Assembly: GCA_021527695.1 (NCBI GenBank)
Contig: JAKFAO010000003.1
Span: forward strand, 1,116,001-1,180,000
DNA length: 64,000 bases
Reading direction: 5' to 3'
From: Naematelia aurantialba
Taxonomy: Eukaryota > Basidiomycota > Tremellomycetes > Tremellales > Naemateliaceae
Shown: positions 34,001-44,811 of the stretch, in pieces
Numbering within the stretch: the first letter of the stretch is position 1
How the letters are laid out: every line of letters begins with the position of its first letter
The notes under the pieces: model-generated
What the model saw: the letters and a program-made list of their open reading frames with translations, nothing else
What the model was told of the DNA's origin: nothing
Databases searched by the model: none
Made by a program: the position numbers and the translations under genes

Positions 34001-35625
34001 ATGTACATTGAGATAGTACAGGGCTCCAGTACGTAGAGGCTACGATATTAGTGCCAACCTCAACGCATTTTTGAAACATACTCACCTCGCCTGTGAGGGG
34101 TTTTGGAGAGCTTTCACGTGGAGGCGGGGACGGTATAGTACGGAGAGAAGAGACTTCCGACCTAAGTGGTTGTCGCTCCCCTTGGGTGGGAACACTTCCA
34201 ATTTGCGGATACTCTATGGGAAGGTCTACGGAACCTTCGTGTCGGCTGTCCATATCTGAAAAGTCGGTAGGAATGCCTGTGGACTCTATGGCCTGTTCCG
34301 CCAGCCCAACTTGGTCTTTCCCCTCGTCCCTTCTTCGTCGCCGGATACTTACATTCCAGCCGCGGTCCCGACCGAACAGGCGAGGCGTGTCGCCACCTGA
34401 TCCAGGGGAACCCACGACTCTTTGAGAAGGTGGCTCCGCTCGGCTCCGCCAAGACGCTATCATGGTCTTGACTTGAGATAAGGGAGAGGAAGGTTTAGGC
34501 GGAGGGAAGAATGCGCTCGAGGACCCAGCGGGCTGCTCGGATGGGCGATAAGAGGATGGAGCGAAGGATGACGAGGGGAATTGACCTATCCTGGCTGTAT
34601 CGAACGGCTGCGCCACTTTCGTGTGTTCAGACTGTAGCTCGCTGACAGGTTGTTGTCGTGTGGGCGGAGTAGGTGCGAGCTGTGCTCCAAAGCCCGGCTG
34701 CGGGGATGATTCCCCTGGAGCCGCAGACCTCGACTCGAACAACCGTATGAGGTCGCTCGCTTTCTTTGGTGATTCCACGGGACCACCTGGTGTGCGCGGC
34801 CCCTTCACGGGGCTGGGAGGCAATGGGAATCGGTTTGCGATGGATGTCACAGAGAAGTCGCTCACACCACTGCTGACACTGGCAAAGTTACGGCGCAACG
34901 GAAATCCCCTCGAGCCTGTCAGACTAGGCGCCGACTCTGGGGCAAGGAATGAGCCTGCGCGACTCTGTGTCGGTGTGCTCGACAGGCTCGGCGAAGAAGC
35001 CGGCTCGGTACGCTCGGACACCACTTCGAGTCTGGAGATCTCAGGATACGGATCATCTTCTGCGCCACGACCGAGTCCCGGGGGATTGTTGTATAACGAT
35101 GAGGGGGCGGGGGGTGGAAGAACAGCAGAGTGATGATGTGTTGTCGGTCTCGGAGTGGTTGGTGAAGGTTGAGCGAGACCCGCTTGGTTCGCGGCAAGTG
35201 CGTCTAGCTGGGAAAAGACACCATCGTACGCTGCGTCGATCGATTCTGTTGTATGTCCTGTAGATTGAGGCGAAACGCGACGTGCGTAGCCTGCATTGTC
35301 AGGCAGAGCACCACACGCTTAGCTTACCTGATGTTTGCGGTGTCTGCTCCAGCCCGCTCTGCACATTGCGAAGTGGTGACGAAGATGTGGTGCGAATTTC
35401 GGGAGAGCGCGAGCTGGTAGGCGATTCTGGAGCAGACAGGAACTGATCTTGCTCTGATGGGTGTCGGCTTCCACCCTCGCTCCAACTTCCTGAACGTGCT
35501 GGCCCGTGGTCTGCGCCCTCATCGAAACCCGTTAGGAGAGCTGCAAAGTCAGGATGTGGCTCTGACGCTTCTGGCGATCGCCATCGTCGCGGTGTAGGCG
35601 ATGACAGCGGCGGCGGACTGGGCAT
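25030..35625 (-). CDS. Giant PH-domain protein with long disordered and coiled-coil regions (about 3,200 aa)
   Basis: One minus-strand gene of at least 15 exons from ATG 35625 (MPSPPPLSSPTPRRW...) to a stop near 25030. Short introns join all large open segments I checked in frame. Order: Ser/Pro-rich N-terminus; a PH domain at about 34040-33625 (PLRTGALYYLNVHD, FEWVQADARLFVNG, ENLYPFKLVYDDGTERLGCD, RVRWVNAIWNVL); about 600 disordered residues; Gly/Pro/Met-rich stretch; two LPDG repeats (LPDGRVVLSNGDIVDGIRG and LPDGTVMADGRVVDGIRAAP); a Pro/Gly-rich 600-residue exon; then charged helices likely to be coiled coil (KAERDRILADKEAKRKLLED; KEREEAKKRR); and a Pro/Gln-rich end (PQPQPQPQPQ, MPPPPPPTG). 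This layout suggests a membrane- or cortex-associated scaffold, which is inference. I cannot exclude two genes, and exon junctions around 25.6-25.8 kb are unresolved. Confidence 0.7.
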
Positions 35626-36309
35626 GGTCGTTCACGCAACCATGGTGGTGTCTGTACGACCAGAGTGAGGATAAGACTTGAGAGCACAGTCAGTCGAAGA
35701 GGGAGTCAGATGCATTACCCGTACGCAATGGCCTTTGTTGACCTTCATGGCGAAAGGAAGGGAGGAAGGAGGGGAGGTCAACGCGTCGAGAGGCCGCAAG
35801 GGGGATGTGTGCGTCGCGTTGAGTGATGAGCTGCTACAAGTCACCATTCTCGGCGAGATGAACAGGTACCATCAGCAAGCTGGGACCTCCGATAGGGAGC
35901 TTCGGTGGGAGGGACATCTGCTAGGGCCACGAGTTCGTGTGTTGGTCATGCTGGAACACTAGAGGGACAGTCTGCAAAGCAGGCATTGAGCTCGTGGTGC
36001 TGAGGCGCGCGGGGCGAGGTGTTCACTACAATACTTCGAAGCAGTAGAGCCGTAGTTGAACAGCTCGTCGTGCGTAGAGGAAAGCGAGCTGTACATGTCC
36101 GAGGCATAGTCTGTAGATAGAATAGAATAGAAGTGGGACGCTCAAGTGAGTCGGCAACTGGAGAAGAGGAGGTTAAAAACACCAGAGCCCCCAGGACAGG
36201 GTGGATTTCAAAATTAGGATGGCTCTCAATGCATGCCGGATATACAACAAGTTCTGGGACGCGCAATAGAACGATGTGTAATAGAGGCACATGTAACAAA
36301 CGACAAAGC
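35626..36309. other. Intergenic stretch upstream of the giant PH gene
   Basis: This 684 bp lies between the PH-gene start and the SOF1 stop, both minus strand. A 95-codon plus-strand frame (35678-35962) has no recognisable features and lies in the expected promoter/leader, so I do not call it. Nothing else seen. Confidence 0.5.
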
Positions 36310-38105
36310 TCAGAGCTGCTCGGCAATGATAGCCTCTGCTCCCAGTCAGCATAACAGTCTCTCTCACTGCACAGAAAGGCTCACTCTTCCGCTCTGCCTT
36401 TGGCTTTTCTCGACCAGCCCGTGAATGTTTCCGCCGACGATCTTCCTTGACCTTGTTCGCTTCCAACATCTCCCTCTTGAGTTTGACTGTGTTGTGCACA
36501 CTCGATGGGACATGACGACGATCCTTGACCGCGCGTACGTCTTTTGAAGCTGACCAGCGCTCCACCAGCTTTTGACGGTACTCGATCGCTTGTCGTTCTT
36601 TCGTGGATACCGGGCCGAGCTTGCTCGAAGCATGAGCTTTCCATATCCTGTATCCTTAGTCAGTTCACCGTTTTGATCACAGAAAGGGCAGACATACCGA
36701 ACATTGCCGTCGTCAGACGCGGACAGTACAAAGTCGGCAGTAGGGGTGTAAGTGACGTCGAAGACGCTGATGGCTCGTCAGCATCTCTTGCGACTGCGTC
36801 TCGAATGATCATACCGCTGCATCCGTTTGGTGTGGTACACGTCCCTTGATTTACCAGCGTCGCGGGCCCACAGGCGGATAGTGCGGTCATATGACCCCGA
36901 TACGAGCTCTTCGCCGGTAGGACCTGCCTCGTCAGCTATGGGCTACACTGGCCACTCACTCCAATCACAGCTCATGACACCGCCCACGTGCCCCTTGTAG
37001 ATCTGAGTAGGACTCGTGAGATCTCGAATGTCAAAGGTATATAAGTTATGGTCTTCGGAACCCAGCAGCAGTGTGGTAGGCAGGGTAGGACACCACGACA
37101 AGCAGTTTGAGCGGAACTGTCGTCAGCTCGGGTTACTCGGATAACGCTCACCTGCATGACAATCCGCCTTTCTGCTTTTCCCGTCCTGATGTCGTACAGA
37201 CACATTGTCCGATCACCTCCCACACTTGCCAGGACACTCGTCTCACTCTGGTTGAACTTGACTGCTGTGACCGTCTCGAGACTGCCTCCGAACTGCAAAG
37301 TCGATAGGGGGTTTGACCGTGTCTCGTCCCAGATCTGCACAGTGTTGCTAGCAGTTGCAAAAACCGGGTCATTCCGATGATGGTCGATACCGTTGAACCC
37401 GTTCTTGGAGGTATAGGTCATACTAGGCTCGAGATTCTTCCCTAGCAGATCTCGCTTCCCCGCATCGATAGATAACCCGCCGCCTTCCTCCTCGTCAAAG
37501 TCGTAGCCGTTCTCTCCTATCGCTCCGGCCGTGTCCAGTATTGCCTGACTCGAGGATCCTTCACCGGAGCCAAACTCATTTCCCTCGAATACTTCCTTAT
37601 CCCTCAGACCAGGTGCGAACGCCTCACTCCGCCATACCTTGACTGTGCCATCCAGCTTGCCACAGGTCACAAGGCCCCGCTTGCCGTCCCGCGCCTCCGC
37701 CGTCCAGCACAAACCACCAACCATACCCTTGTGTGCCTGCGGGATCTTCATGATAGGCCGCCGTAGTGCCAGCGAGTGCACAATGACCTCGCCGTCTCCT
37801 CCACCTCCAGCAACGATCGCAACCCGTCGTGGATCTTTGCCCAAGCAGTACACGCCGTCTTGGTGTCCGCCCAGAGCGTCGACGAACGGTTTCGCAAACA
37901 TACGGTCCATCTTGGCCGCTGTGAGGGCTCGAGTGTATTCGCGAGGCTTTGCAAATGGGTGCAAGTGAGGGGCGAGGTTGCGCTGTAGAGGGTGCGGTGC
38001 TGTGGACGACGACGGCAGGTGGTCGTCCAGCGACCGGCTGATCATTTTGATCTTCTACGCAGAATCAGCCCGGCTCCTTATATGAAGGCTGATGAAATGT
38101 ACCAT
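36310..38105 (-). CDS. SOF1: SOF1/DCAF13 WD40 protein, U3 snoRNP and 18S rRNA processing
   Basis: SOF1 is an essential nucleolar component of the small-subunit processome. The first exon is just the ATG (38105-38103); a 48-nt intron follows, and exon 2 starts KIKMISRSLDDHLP, matching the family start. Then come NLAPHLHPF, REYTRALTAAKMDRMFAKPF and WD40 repeats with GHQDGVYC, DGTVKVW, TVQIWDE, MCLYDIRTGKA, GHVGGVMS, DRTIRLWARD and DGNVRIWK. The Lys/Arg-rich Sof1 tail (RRRKHSRAGREKPKAERKK) is completed by a last 50-nt intron, giving the end KAIIAEQL. Without that intron the frame would run on into 50-odd unrelated residues. Divergent from SSL2, with 252 bp between start codons. Confidence 0.92.
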
Positions 38106-38357
38106 CTTGTGCTGGATACGAGTGATCTCTAGCTCACTCTTGACTCGATCCAGAAGATGTGGACGCAAAATCTCTGCGTCCCGTCGGAGCCCAACAGATC
38201 CTTACGTGGCATTTATACTGCGTTGATTGCATTCGCCACCCTTGCCGCCAAGTTCCGTTGTCTCGCTCTCGGTCGTTTGTAACATTACTTTACCTCTTCT
38301 CCACATCTATCGCCTGTCGAAGGTCAGATCTGGCTGCTAGTGCCCGCACTCTCTGCG

Positions 38358-41300
38358 ATGTCGCGGTCACCTTCTCCAGACGAGTCTCTCGACGGATTCG
38401 TGTCTGATGGTTCAGACATATCCGAGGAGTATCGACCACGGCGGCGAGCAGGGAACAAGCGCAATGTACGTGCGACGAGGGGAGGCAAAGTGTCGCTCAA
38501 GGTCAACTTGAGCGCGCTACAACGGGCTCGGGAGGTGCAGGCTTTGTATCCAGTTGATGGGGAGGTGGAGGAGGACGAAGCGATCTCAGAGGTCGAGGAC
38601 GCTGGGTTCATGGATGGCGTGCTCGACCTCTCCGACCTGAGATTAAAGGATGATCACGCGTTGCGACCGCTGTGGGTCGACGACTTTGGCAATATGTATG
38701 TCAAGTGTGACTTTTGCCAAGTGAGAGGCTAAAAAGTGTGCTCGATCAGCATATTGGAAGCGTTCGCGACTCTGGCGCCAAGAGCACAAGATTTCCTCAT
38801 TGCTATTTCTGAGCCAGTGTCTCGGTGTGTAATACCCCATTCCATGAGGGGTGAACTAATGGGTAGCCCTTCGCTCATCCACGAGTATCGAATAACCAAG
38901 CCTTCCCTTCATGCAGCCATGTCCGTTGGTCTCGAAACACCTAACATAATCAAAGTCCTGAACCGTCTGTCCAAGACCCCACTGTCGAGAAAGCTCGAAC
39001 AGCGTATAGAGGAATGGACGGCCTCATATGGAAAGATCAGACTCGTGCTCAAAAACAACAAATACTATCTAGAATCCACATCCGAAACGTTCCTTCGAGT
39101 GTTATTGAACGACCCGGTCATCGGTCCTTGTCGAGTAGTGTCGACCAACGAATCGGCCACCCAGGCGTTGGTTTTCGGACGAGATGCGGCACCGCGGAGA
39201 GACTTTGACCTCCCTGGTACACGGGCGGACGGGGATCCTCAGGCGATAGACCAGGATGGCGGACACGATGATGAGCTTGGCGCAATTATCGGGATGGATG
39301 ATCGTGAGCTCTTTCTCCTGCTCTGTTGATTCCAGCTTACAGTAAGGGGACGACATGGACGACGACGCTGTACATTCATTTGAGGTAGCCGGAGACAAGA
39401 TGGAGGTGAGTCCATGAACTCGTCAGATCTGACTCAGTAGACCGTAAGGCGACGGTGTAAAGATATCGACCTTCCTGCTCTAGAAGAATACGATTTCCGG
39501 AACGACACGAACAACGCTAATCTAGACATACAACTTAAACCAATGACTGTCATTCGGCCTTATCAAGAGACTTCACTAGCCAAAATGTTCGGTAATGGTC
39601 GTGCTCGTTCTGGCATCATCGTACTGCCTTGCGGTGCAGGCAAGACGCTGGTTGGGATCACTGCCGCCTGCACGATCAAGAAGAGCACGCTGGTTCTGTG
39701 CACATCTGCGTGAGTCTTGCAAACACACAGCTTGCAGGTCTGACGGGTCACAGCGTGTCTGTCGCTCAGTGGAAGCAGCAGTTCATTCAGTTCTCAAACA
39801 TCCCGGAACGGCAGATCTGCGCTTTTACGCAATCTGAGAAGGAGATGGTATGTCAGCACTGCAACCTGGACTGACGCTCAGTTTACTGGTCCCGCTGGTA
39901 TCGTCATCTCAACGTATTCTATGATTGCCAAGACCGGAAAACGCGCACATGACGCTGAGAAAGTCATGGAGTTTTTGAGAAAACGTGAATGGGGATTTCT
40001 CCTGCTCGACGAAGTTCACGTCGTTCCGGCCGATATGTTCAGGAAGTGCGTGAACGGCTTCAAGGTACATGCCAAGCTTGGTCTCACTGGTGAGTACACA
40101 GTCTAGGATTTACACTGAGGATCTTGCTAATGTGCGCAGCCACTTTGGTCCGAGAAGACGACAAGATCCAGGATCTGGGGTATCTTATCGGGCCAAAGTT
40201 GTATGAAGCGAATTGGATGGATCTCGCAAAGAATGGTCACATCGCCACAGTGCAGGTGAGCGACGGCTATGTATACCGTGCTAAACAAGCAGTGTGCCGA
40301 AGTATGGTGTCCAATGACTCCTGAGTTTTATCGCGAATACCTTCGATGTGCATCTCGGCGGCGTATCCTGCTACATGCCATGAACCCGAACAAGGTCCAG
40401 GCATGCCAGTTTCTCATCAACTACCATGAGAGTCGCGGAGACAAGTGCATTGTGTTCTCGGACAACGTCTATGCCCTTGAAGTAAGAGAGCGCGCTTTTG
40501 AAATTCTGGGCTGATAATGGCACCAGGCATACGCGACAAGGCTGATGAAGCCTTTCATTCACGGTGCGACACCAGAAGGCGAGCGACTGCGAATCCTGTC
40601 TCGCTTCCAGACCGATCCTCAGGTCAATACGATCTTCCTCTCAAAAGTCGGAGACACGTCCATCGATCTGCCAGAAGCGACGTGCTTGATCCAGATCTCG
40701 TCTCACTTTGGCTCTCGTCGGCAAGAGGCCCAGAGACTCGGTGTGTACAGTATCTTTGGAAGACGGTTTGAAAGCTAACCTGTCAGGGCGCATTCTTCGC
40801 GCAAAGCGGCGGAATGACGAGGGATTCAACGCTTTCTTCTACTCGCTTGTGTCAAAGGACACTCAGGAGATGTACTACTCGTCCAAGAGACAAGGCTTCC
40901 TCATAGATCAGGTGAGATTCCAAGGCGGTGAATGTGCTCATCATCAGGGCTATGCTTTCAAGGTGATTACCGAGCTGCATGGTCTCGATAGCATGCCGGA
41001 CCTGGTTTTTCGGAAGAAGAACGAGCAAATCTCTTTGCTCGAGGAAGTGCTCAACACGGGTGAAAACGCGGCGGAAACGGCCGACCACTACATGCGGCTC
41101 AACAATGGGAAACACCCTCGTCGAGCTGCCGGCCCACAGCCATCGACTTATACCACGGCGAATGGGATGCCGGCGGTCCAGCGATTCCAGGCACCTCTTG
41201 AGCACTTGAGTGGAGGGCAGAACTTGAGTTACCGAGAGCAGAATAAGAGTCTAAAGTAAGCTTCTCCGTGGTGATGGAGTATATCAAGGCTGACAAAGCG

Positions 41301-41436
41301 CAGTAAGGAGATGAGTCGTGAGGAGAGGATAGCGAAGAAGAACAAGGCGAACGGGCCTATTTCTGGAGGTCATAAGTTGTTCAAGAAGCGGCGAGTGGAC
41401 GCGGATGAGATACGGAGACAGAGAGGAGCTGTCTGA
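38358..41436 (+). CDS. SSL2: TFIIH 3'-5' DNA helicase/translocase XPB
   Basis: This is the XPB/Rad25 translocase that opens promoters and damage sites. It starts at ATG 38358 ([13 protein letters not shown]...). At least eight short introns interrupt it; the first (donor at 38696) joins DFGN to [11 protein letters not shown]. Ordered features are the damage-recognition region ([31 protein letters not shown]), Walker [16 protein letters not shown] in [11 protein letters not shown], the RED motif in [14 protein letters not shown], the thumb region, and helicase domain 2 with [50 protein letters not shown] and [20 protein letters not shown]. The basic C-terminus ([20 protein letters not shown]) completes it. 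Converges with FCY1 (217 bp). Confidence 0.94.
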
Positions 41437-41653
41437 GGTCTGAAGATGGCATATTTTGTATCGGCTATTGGCTTCCATTTCATTGTACTCGCTCACTGCA
41501 GCATCTGGCATTTCATCACCACAAGGCGTGCATGCATGGGACTAGCTGTTGTACCCGTCTGATTATGCTTGTATAGCTGTGGACTGGCTCGAGTCCAACT
41601 GGACTGACCTGGACTGGACTAAACCAGGTTGGAAGGAATCATGCCGGAGAACG

Positions 41654-42733
41654 CTAGGCGACTGGGGGTATTGCAGACCCGCTCACCTCGCCGATATCTT
41701 CATTCCACACGTTCTGGCCAGTGGGGCTGGCGATCCAGTCACTCATCATCTTGGCGATCTCTCCGTCGTCGAGGTTGACCACCTGTACGCCTTTGCTCTG
41801 GAGAAAGTCTTCTCCGCCTACAAAGTTGCGGTTCTCGGCGAGCACGACCAGGGGGATCTTGTAGAGCGAGCACGTTGCTGAGCACCTGGCGGCTGCAGTC
41901 AGCGTCCCACTCTGGCCGGTTGGGGATCCTGCATCCGTCGCTCCGTCGCTCCGTCGCTGTAGCGGCTGCTTGATGGAAGTACTGTGAGATGTAGAGTAGG
42001 ATGCGGAGGCTGGACGCCGTGGACGACGGTGCAAGGTAGCTGCGATACAGGATTCGGGCAAGTGCTCGCCGGAGAGGTGACGGGGGATGTATGTGATAGA
42101 TGGAACAAAAGGAGGCGACGGGTCGTAGAGGGATACGCTATGCAGGCGACGAATAGTGCACATGACAGGTGACAGATGATGAATGACGACGGCGCACAGG
42201 CAATCAATCAGGCAATATGGGACACCTGCGTGCATTGTCCGGCAAGACAGACTCACATGATACACGGCGACAGCGTCGTGAACATTCCACACTCCCTCAA
42301 CACGCCCTCGCCGACCCGCCCGAGGTTCTCTAGGCAGTCCATCTCGCCGTGCCGGATATTCGAGGACATCTGCACGCGGTTATTGTGCCCTCTGGCCATG
42401 ATCTTCCCAGTTGGAAGATGCACCAGCGCGGCCCTGACCGCCTGTCAGTCAAGTTCGCAGCCCTCCATGGAGTTTTCATAGAGTATAAGACGGAGCAGTG
42501 GGTCGTGAGCGCACACGCTCCAGGGAGTGAGAGAAGTAAGAGACGACGCAGACGCGCAGAGGATCAGAGCGGCGGACGGAAGACTGACCCGATGGGAATC
42601 CCGCCTTCCGAGAGGGACTTGAGAGCTTGCTCGTGTGCGCTGCCAGGATTCAGCGAACACCGCGGGGTGAGTGACCAGCCTACGTCTTCATGATCGCGGG
42701 GTAGTCTGCGGGAGTCACGGCTGAAGATGCCAT
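41654..42733 (-). CDS. FCY1: Cytosine deaminase
   Basis: Fcy1 converts cytosine to uracil in pyrimidine salvage and also acts on 5-fluorocytosine. The start is ATG 42733 (MASSAVTPADYPAIMKT). Four exons: the first joins to AHEQALKSLSEGGIPIG, then a 146-nt intron, then GKIMARGHNNRVQ, the zinc site HGEMDCLENLGRV and TLSPCIMC, whose last Cys is formed across a 370-nt intron, then IPLVVLAENRNFVGGEDFLQ and MMSDWIASPTGQNVWNEDIGE. The catalytic HxE and PCxxC are intact. The end is uncertain: reading through gives VSGSAIPPVA, while a 35-nt GTGAGC..TAG intron would give RSPA. The yeast enzyme ends at IGE, so either end is plausible. The large third intron carries an 8-bp repeat. Confidence 0.9.
41934..41957 (+). 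repeat. 8-bp tandem repeat in FCY1 intron
   Basis: Three perfect copies of TCCGTCGC lie inside the 370-nt intron that splits the catalytic PCxxC codons. Confidence 0.8.
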
Positions 42734-43326
42734 GATGGGCAAGCACGAGTCTCCAATTCGACTCAGTAATACATCAACATTCTGCACATCCCGAGCAGTG
42801 GAGGCTATCCCGACTCCGCCGGAAGAGACGAACGCTAGTCCGTGCGCAGCTCCCGTTCCGGTACGAGGTGTGTTGAGCAACGCCTCACCACGTATGGGTC
42901 TTTGGATTCTCGGAAGGTATGAGTATTACTTGGTTAGCGGCGTAATTGGCCTGTATTCACTCGGATCAATGCATCTCGTCACAGAGCGGAGAAGCGATAC
43001 AGAGCGGAGAAACGATGCAGAGCGGAGAAAGACATGACAGGCTTCGGTCGTGGGCTCTGGTGGCGAGAACGAAGCGCTCGCCCTTGCATTTCCAGAGCTC
43101 AAGTTGACCGTTGGAGGCCAACAAAGTGGCCAGGGCGCGAAAGCGAAGAGTCACCATGGCTCGCTTCCCTTTCATGGTAAACACGTCAGTATCGCAATTA
43201 CGAGGTGTTGGCTTGAAGACGAAGGCCACGCTGAGCACATATAACGCGGTATAGCCTCTACGTTTCTGCATCCAGTTCCTGACACGCTCCCGTAGCTAAT
43301 ACATAGTTAAGAAAACATTCTCCCGC
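42734..43326. other. Intergenic stretch with 18-bp repeat
   Basis: This is the shared upstream region of FCY1 (minus) and the zinc-cluster gene at 43327 (plus). At 42982-43035 there are three 18-bp copies of CAGAGCGGAGAARCGATR, the last degenerate. A TATAA lies at 43240, 87 bp before the ATG at 43327. A 102-codon minus-strand frame spans the repeat, but I see no support for it as a gene. Confidence 0.5.
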
Positions 43327-44140
43327 ATGAGTCAAACGTTTTCACAAAAGCCCATGGGAGCTCGCTATGGCACGCACTGCAGCGAGCTCGAGGAGGACGA
43401 GCGAGACGCGGTATGTGGTTCGGCTCACCCCGCCACCCCCTCTTCCGAGCTAACGGGGTTTCAGGAGACGGTAGAGAGGATGTTGTTTCCACCCAGTGAG
43501 GATTCCTATCAAGCCGCCATGCGAGATATGACTTCGGTTTTCGACGCCTCTGGGTACGGCGCCTGGAGAGATCAGGTTGTGCACGTCTGGCAGAGCGCCA
43601 GAGAGCCCCAGGTGCCCGAACAGGCGGAAACAGCACCGGCGACGACGCGCCCTGGTTCGTCATCAGTAAAAGAACGGAATTCGGTGCGTTCCAACAGGCA
43701 TAAGACCAGCGTTCCAGAAAGTGTAGTACTGCCACGCTATGCCAGCGATTTTCGCGTCGATGAACAGCGCCGGGACGCGTGTCTACGCGAAATCTCGTCG
43801 ATCCAGCAGATTCTCCAATCTCCACCTTTGTCGGACAACGCTGTAGACGAAATGGCCAGTAAGCTCGAGCACGTACGACATCAATTGTCAGAATCACGTG
43901 TCATGGCCGTCCCTCGTAAGTTGCAGCAGTCTCGACAGGCGACCACAAAGGACTGATCCATGAGCAGCCACTGACAGTCGATACGTGAAGCGCGATCCCA
44001 CAGCGCGATGCGGAACTTGCAAGAAGAAAGATTGGTGGTGCTGGGACATAGCGGATGGCGGCACCGGACAGACACCGTGCTGGTCCTGCCATACTTTCAA
44101 AAAGAGATGTGCCTCTCAGGCTGGGACTGTGATATCATGA
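43327..44140 (+). CDS. Compact zinc-cluster-like protein A (235 aa)
   Basis: Three exons (43327-43410, 43465-43915, 43968-44140) joined by 54- and 52-nt introns. Starts MSQTFSQKPMGARYG. A helical middle (YASDFRVDEQRRDACLREIS ... MASKLEHVRHQL ... VMAVP) is followed by a phase-1 intron and then the cysteine exon: CGTCKKKDWWC, 12 residues, CWSCHTFKKRC, and ten more residues. Spacing C-x2-C-x6-C-x12-C-x2-C-x6-C is that of fungal Zn2Cys6 binuclear clusters, but it sits at the C-terminus and the basic half is second, as in the long proteins at 1.3-11.4 kb. The protein is far shorter than a standard zinc-cluster factor and has no fungal-specific transcription factor domain. Function unknown; DNA binding is inferred only. 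Confidence 0.75.
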
Positions 44141-44191
44141 CGCGTTGTTCCCTAGTACTCGTTTTGATACGGTCTTATCGGTGTGGTCTGC

Positions 44192-44670
44192 ATGTCCCAT
44201 CACTGGCTCGTGACAGTCAATTCACCATCCCTGTCATCCGAGGACGCCGCAGTGCTGCATAGGGCGGTGGAGGTTCCTTTTTTGTCGCGACTATCTTCAA
44301 AACTCCGGGTCGGGACGCGCCCCACCGAAGACGAACGGGTTAACCAATGCGGGTTCTTCACTGGGAAGCTATTTGGCCGCTGGACTGAAATACATGAAAG
44401 AGACAGGCGTCTGCATACGGCCGAATTCGATGCAACAGCCTCCCGGCAGAAGTGTTCAGTCGCTATTCGCGTCTCTGAACGAAGGCCATTGCCTTCTCGT
44501 CAGACGACGTCTGCAGAATTCACGTGAGACCCGACGGGGAACTGAAAAGAGCGCCAACTCGTAGGGACACCCGAGTGAAAGGTTCCGCTCTGACGAGGGC
44601 CGAAGAAGGCGGTAGCATGTCAGTCGGTGATACAGCGTTAGCTGCGCCGTCTGAGCTATACTTCTCATAA
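44192..44670 (+). CDS. Low-confidence small gene between two zinc-cluster-like genes
   Basis: An ATG frame from 44192 (MSHHWLVTVNSPSLSSED...) runs for 112 codons. It can be extended through a 47-nt GTGAGA..CTCGTAG intron (44526-44572) in frame to a stop near 44670, giving about 143 residues. No family or motif is recognised. The clean splice extension is the only argument in favour; a competing frame (44373-44564) overlaps it. It could also be a decayed relative of the neighbouring genes or noncoding. Confidence 0.25.
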
Positions 44671-44719
44671 TGGAGGAGCCACAGACGACGGATGTACGAG
44701 TATAGAGAGGCGAATACGA

Positions 44720-44727
44720 TATATAAA
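44720..44727 (+). promoter_or_regulatory. TATA-like box (TATATAAA) upstream of the 44812 gene
   Basis: TATATAAA begins 92 bp before the ATG at 44812. A TATAA occurs 87 bp before the ATG at 43327. The matching distance in two neighbouring family genes supports both start choices. Confidence 0.45.
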
Positions 44728-44811
44728 CTGCCCCATTCTGTTGAAACCTCGGCAGACTCCAATCTGCTACTTCTCATACACCACTAGATCGTCAGATAGC
44801 TTACCTTCAGC

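Noticed and set aside
35678..35962. 95-codon plus-strand frame upstream of the giant PH gene
   Set aside because: No recognisable family, no splice extension, and it occupies the expected promoter/leader region.
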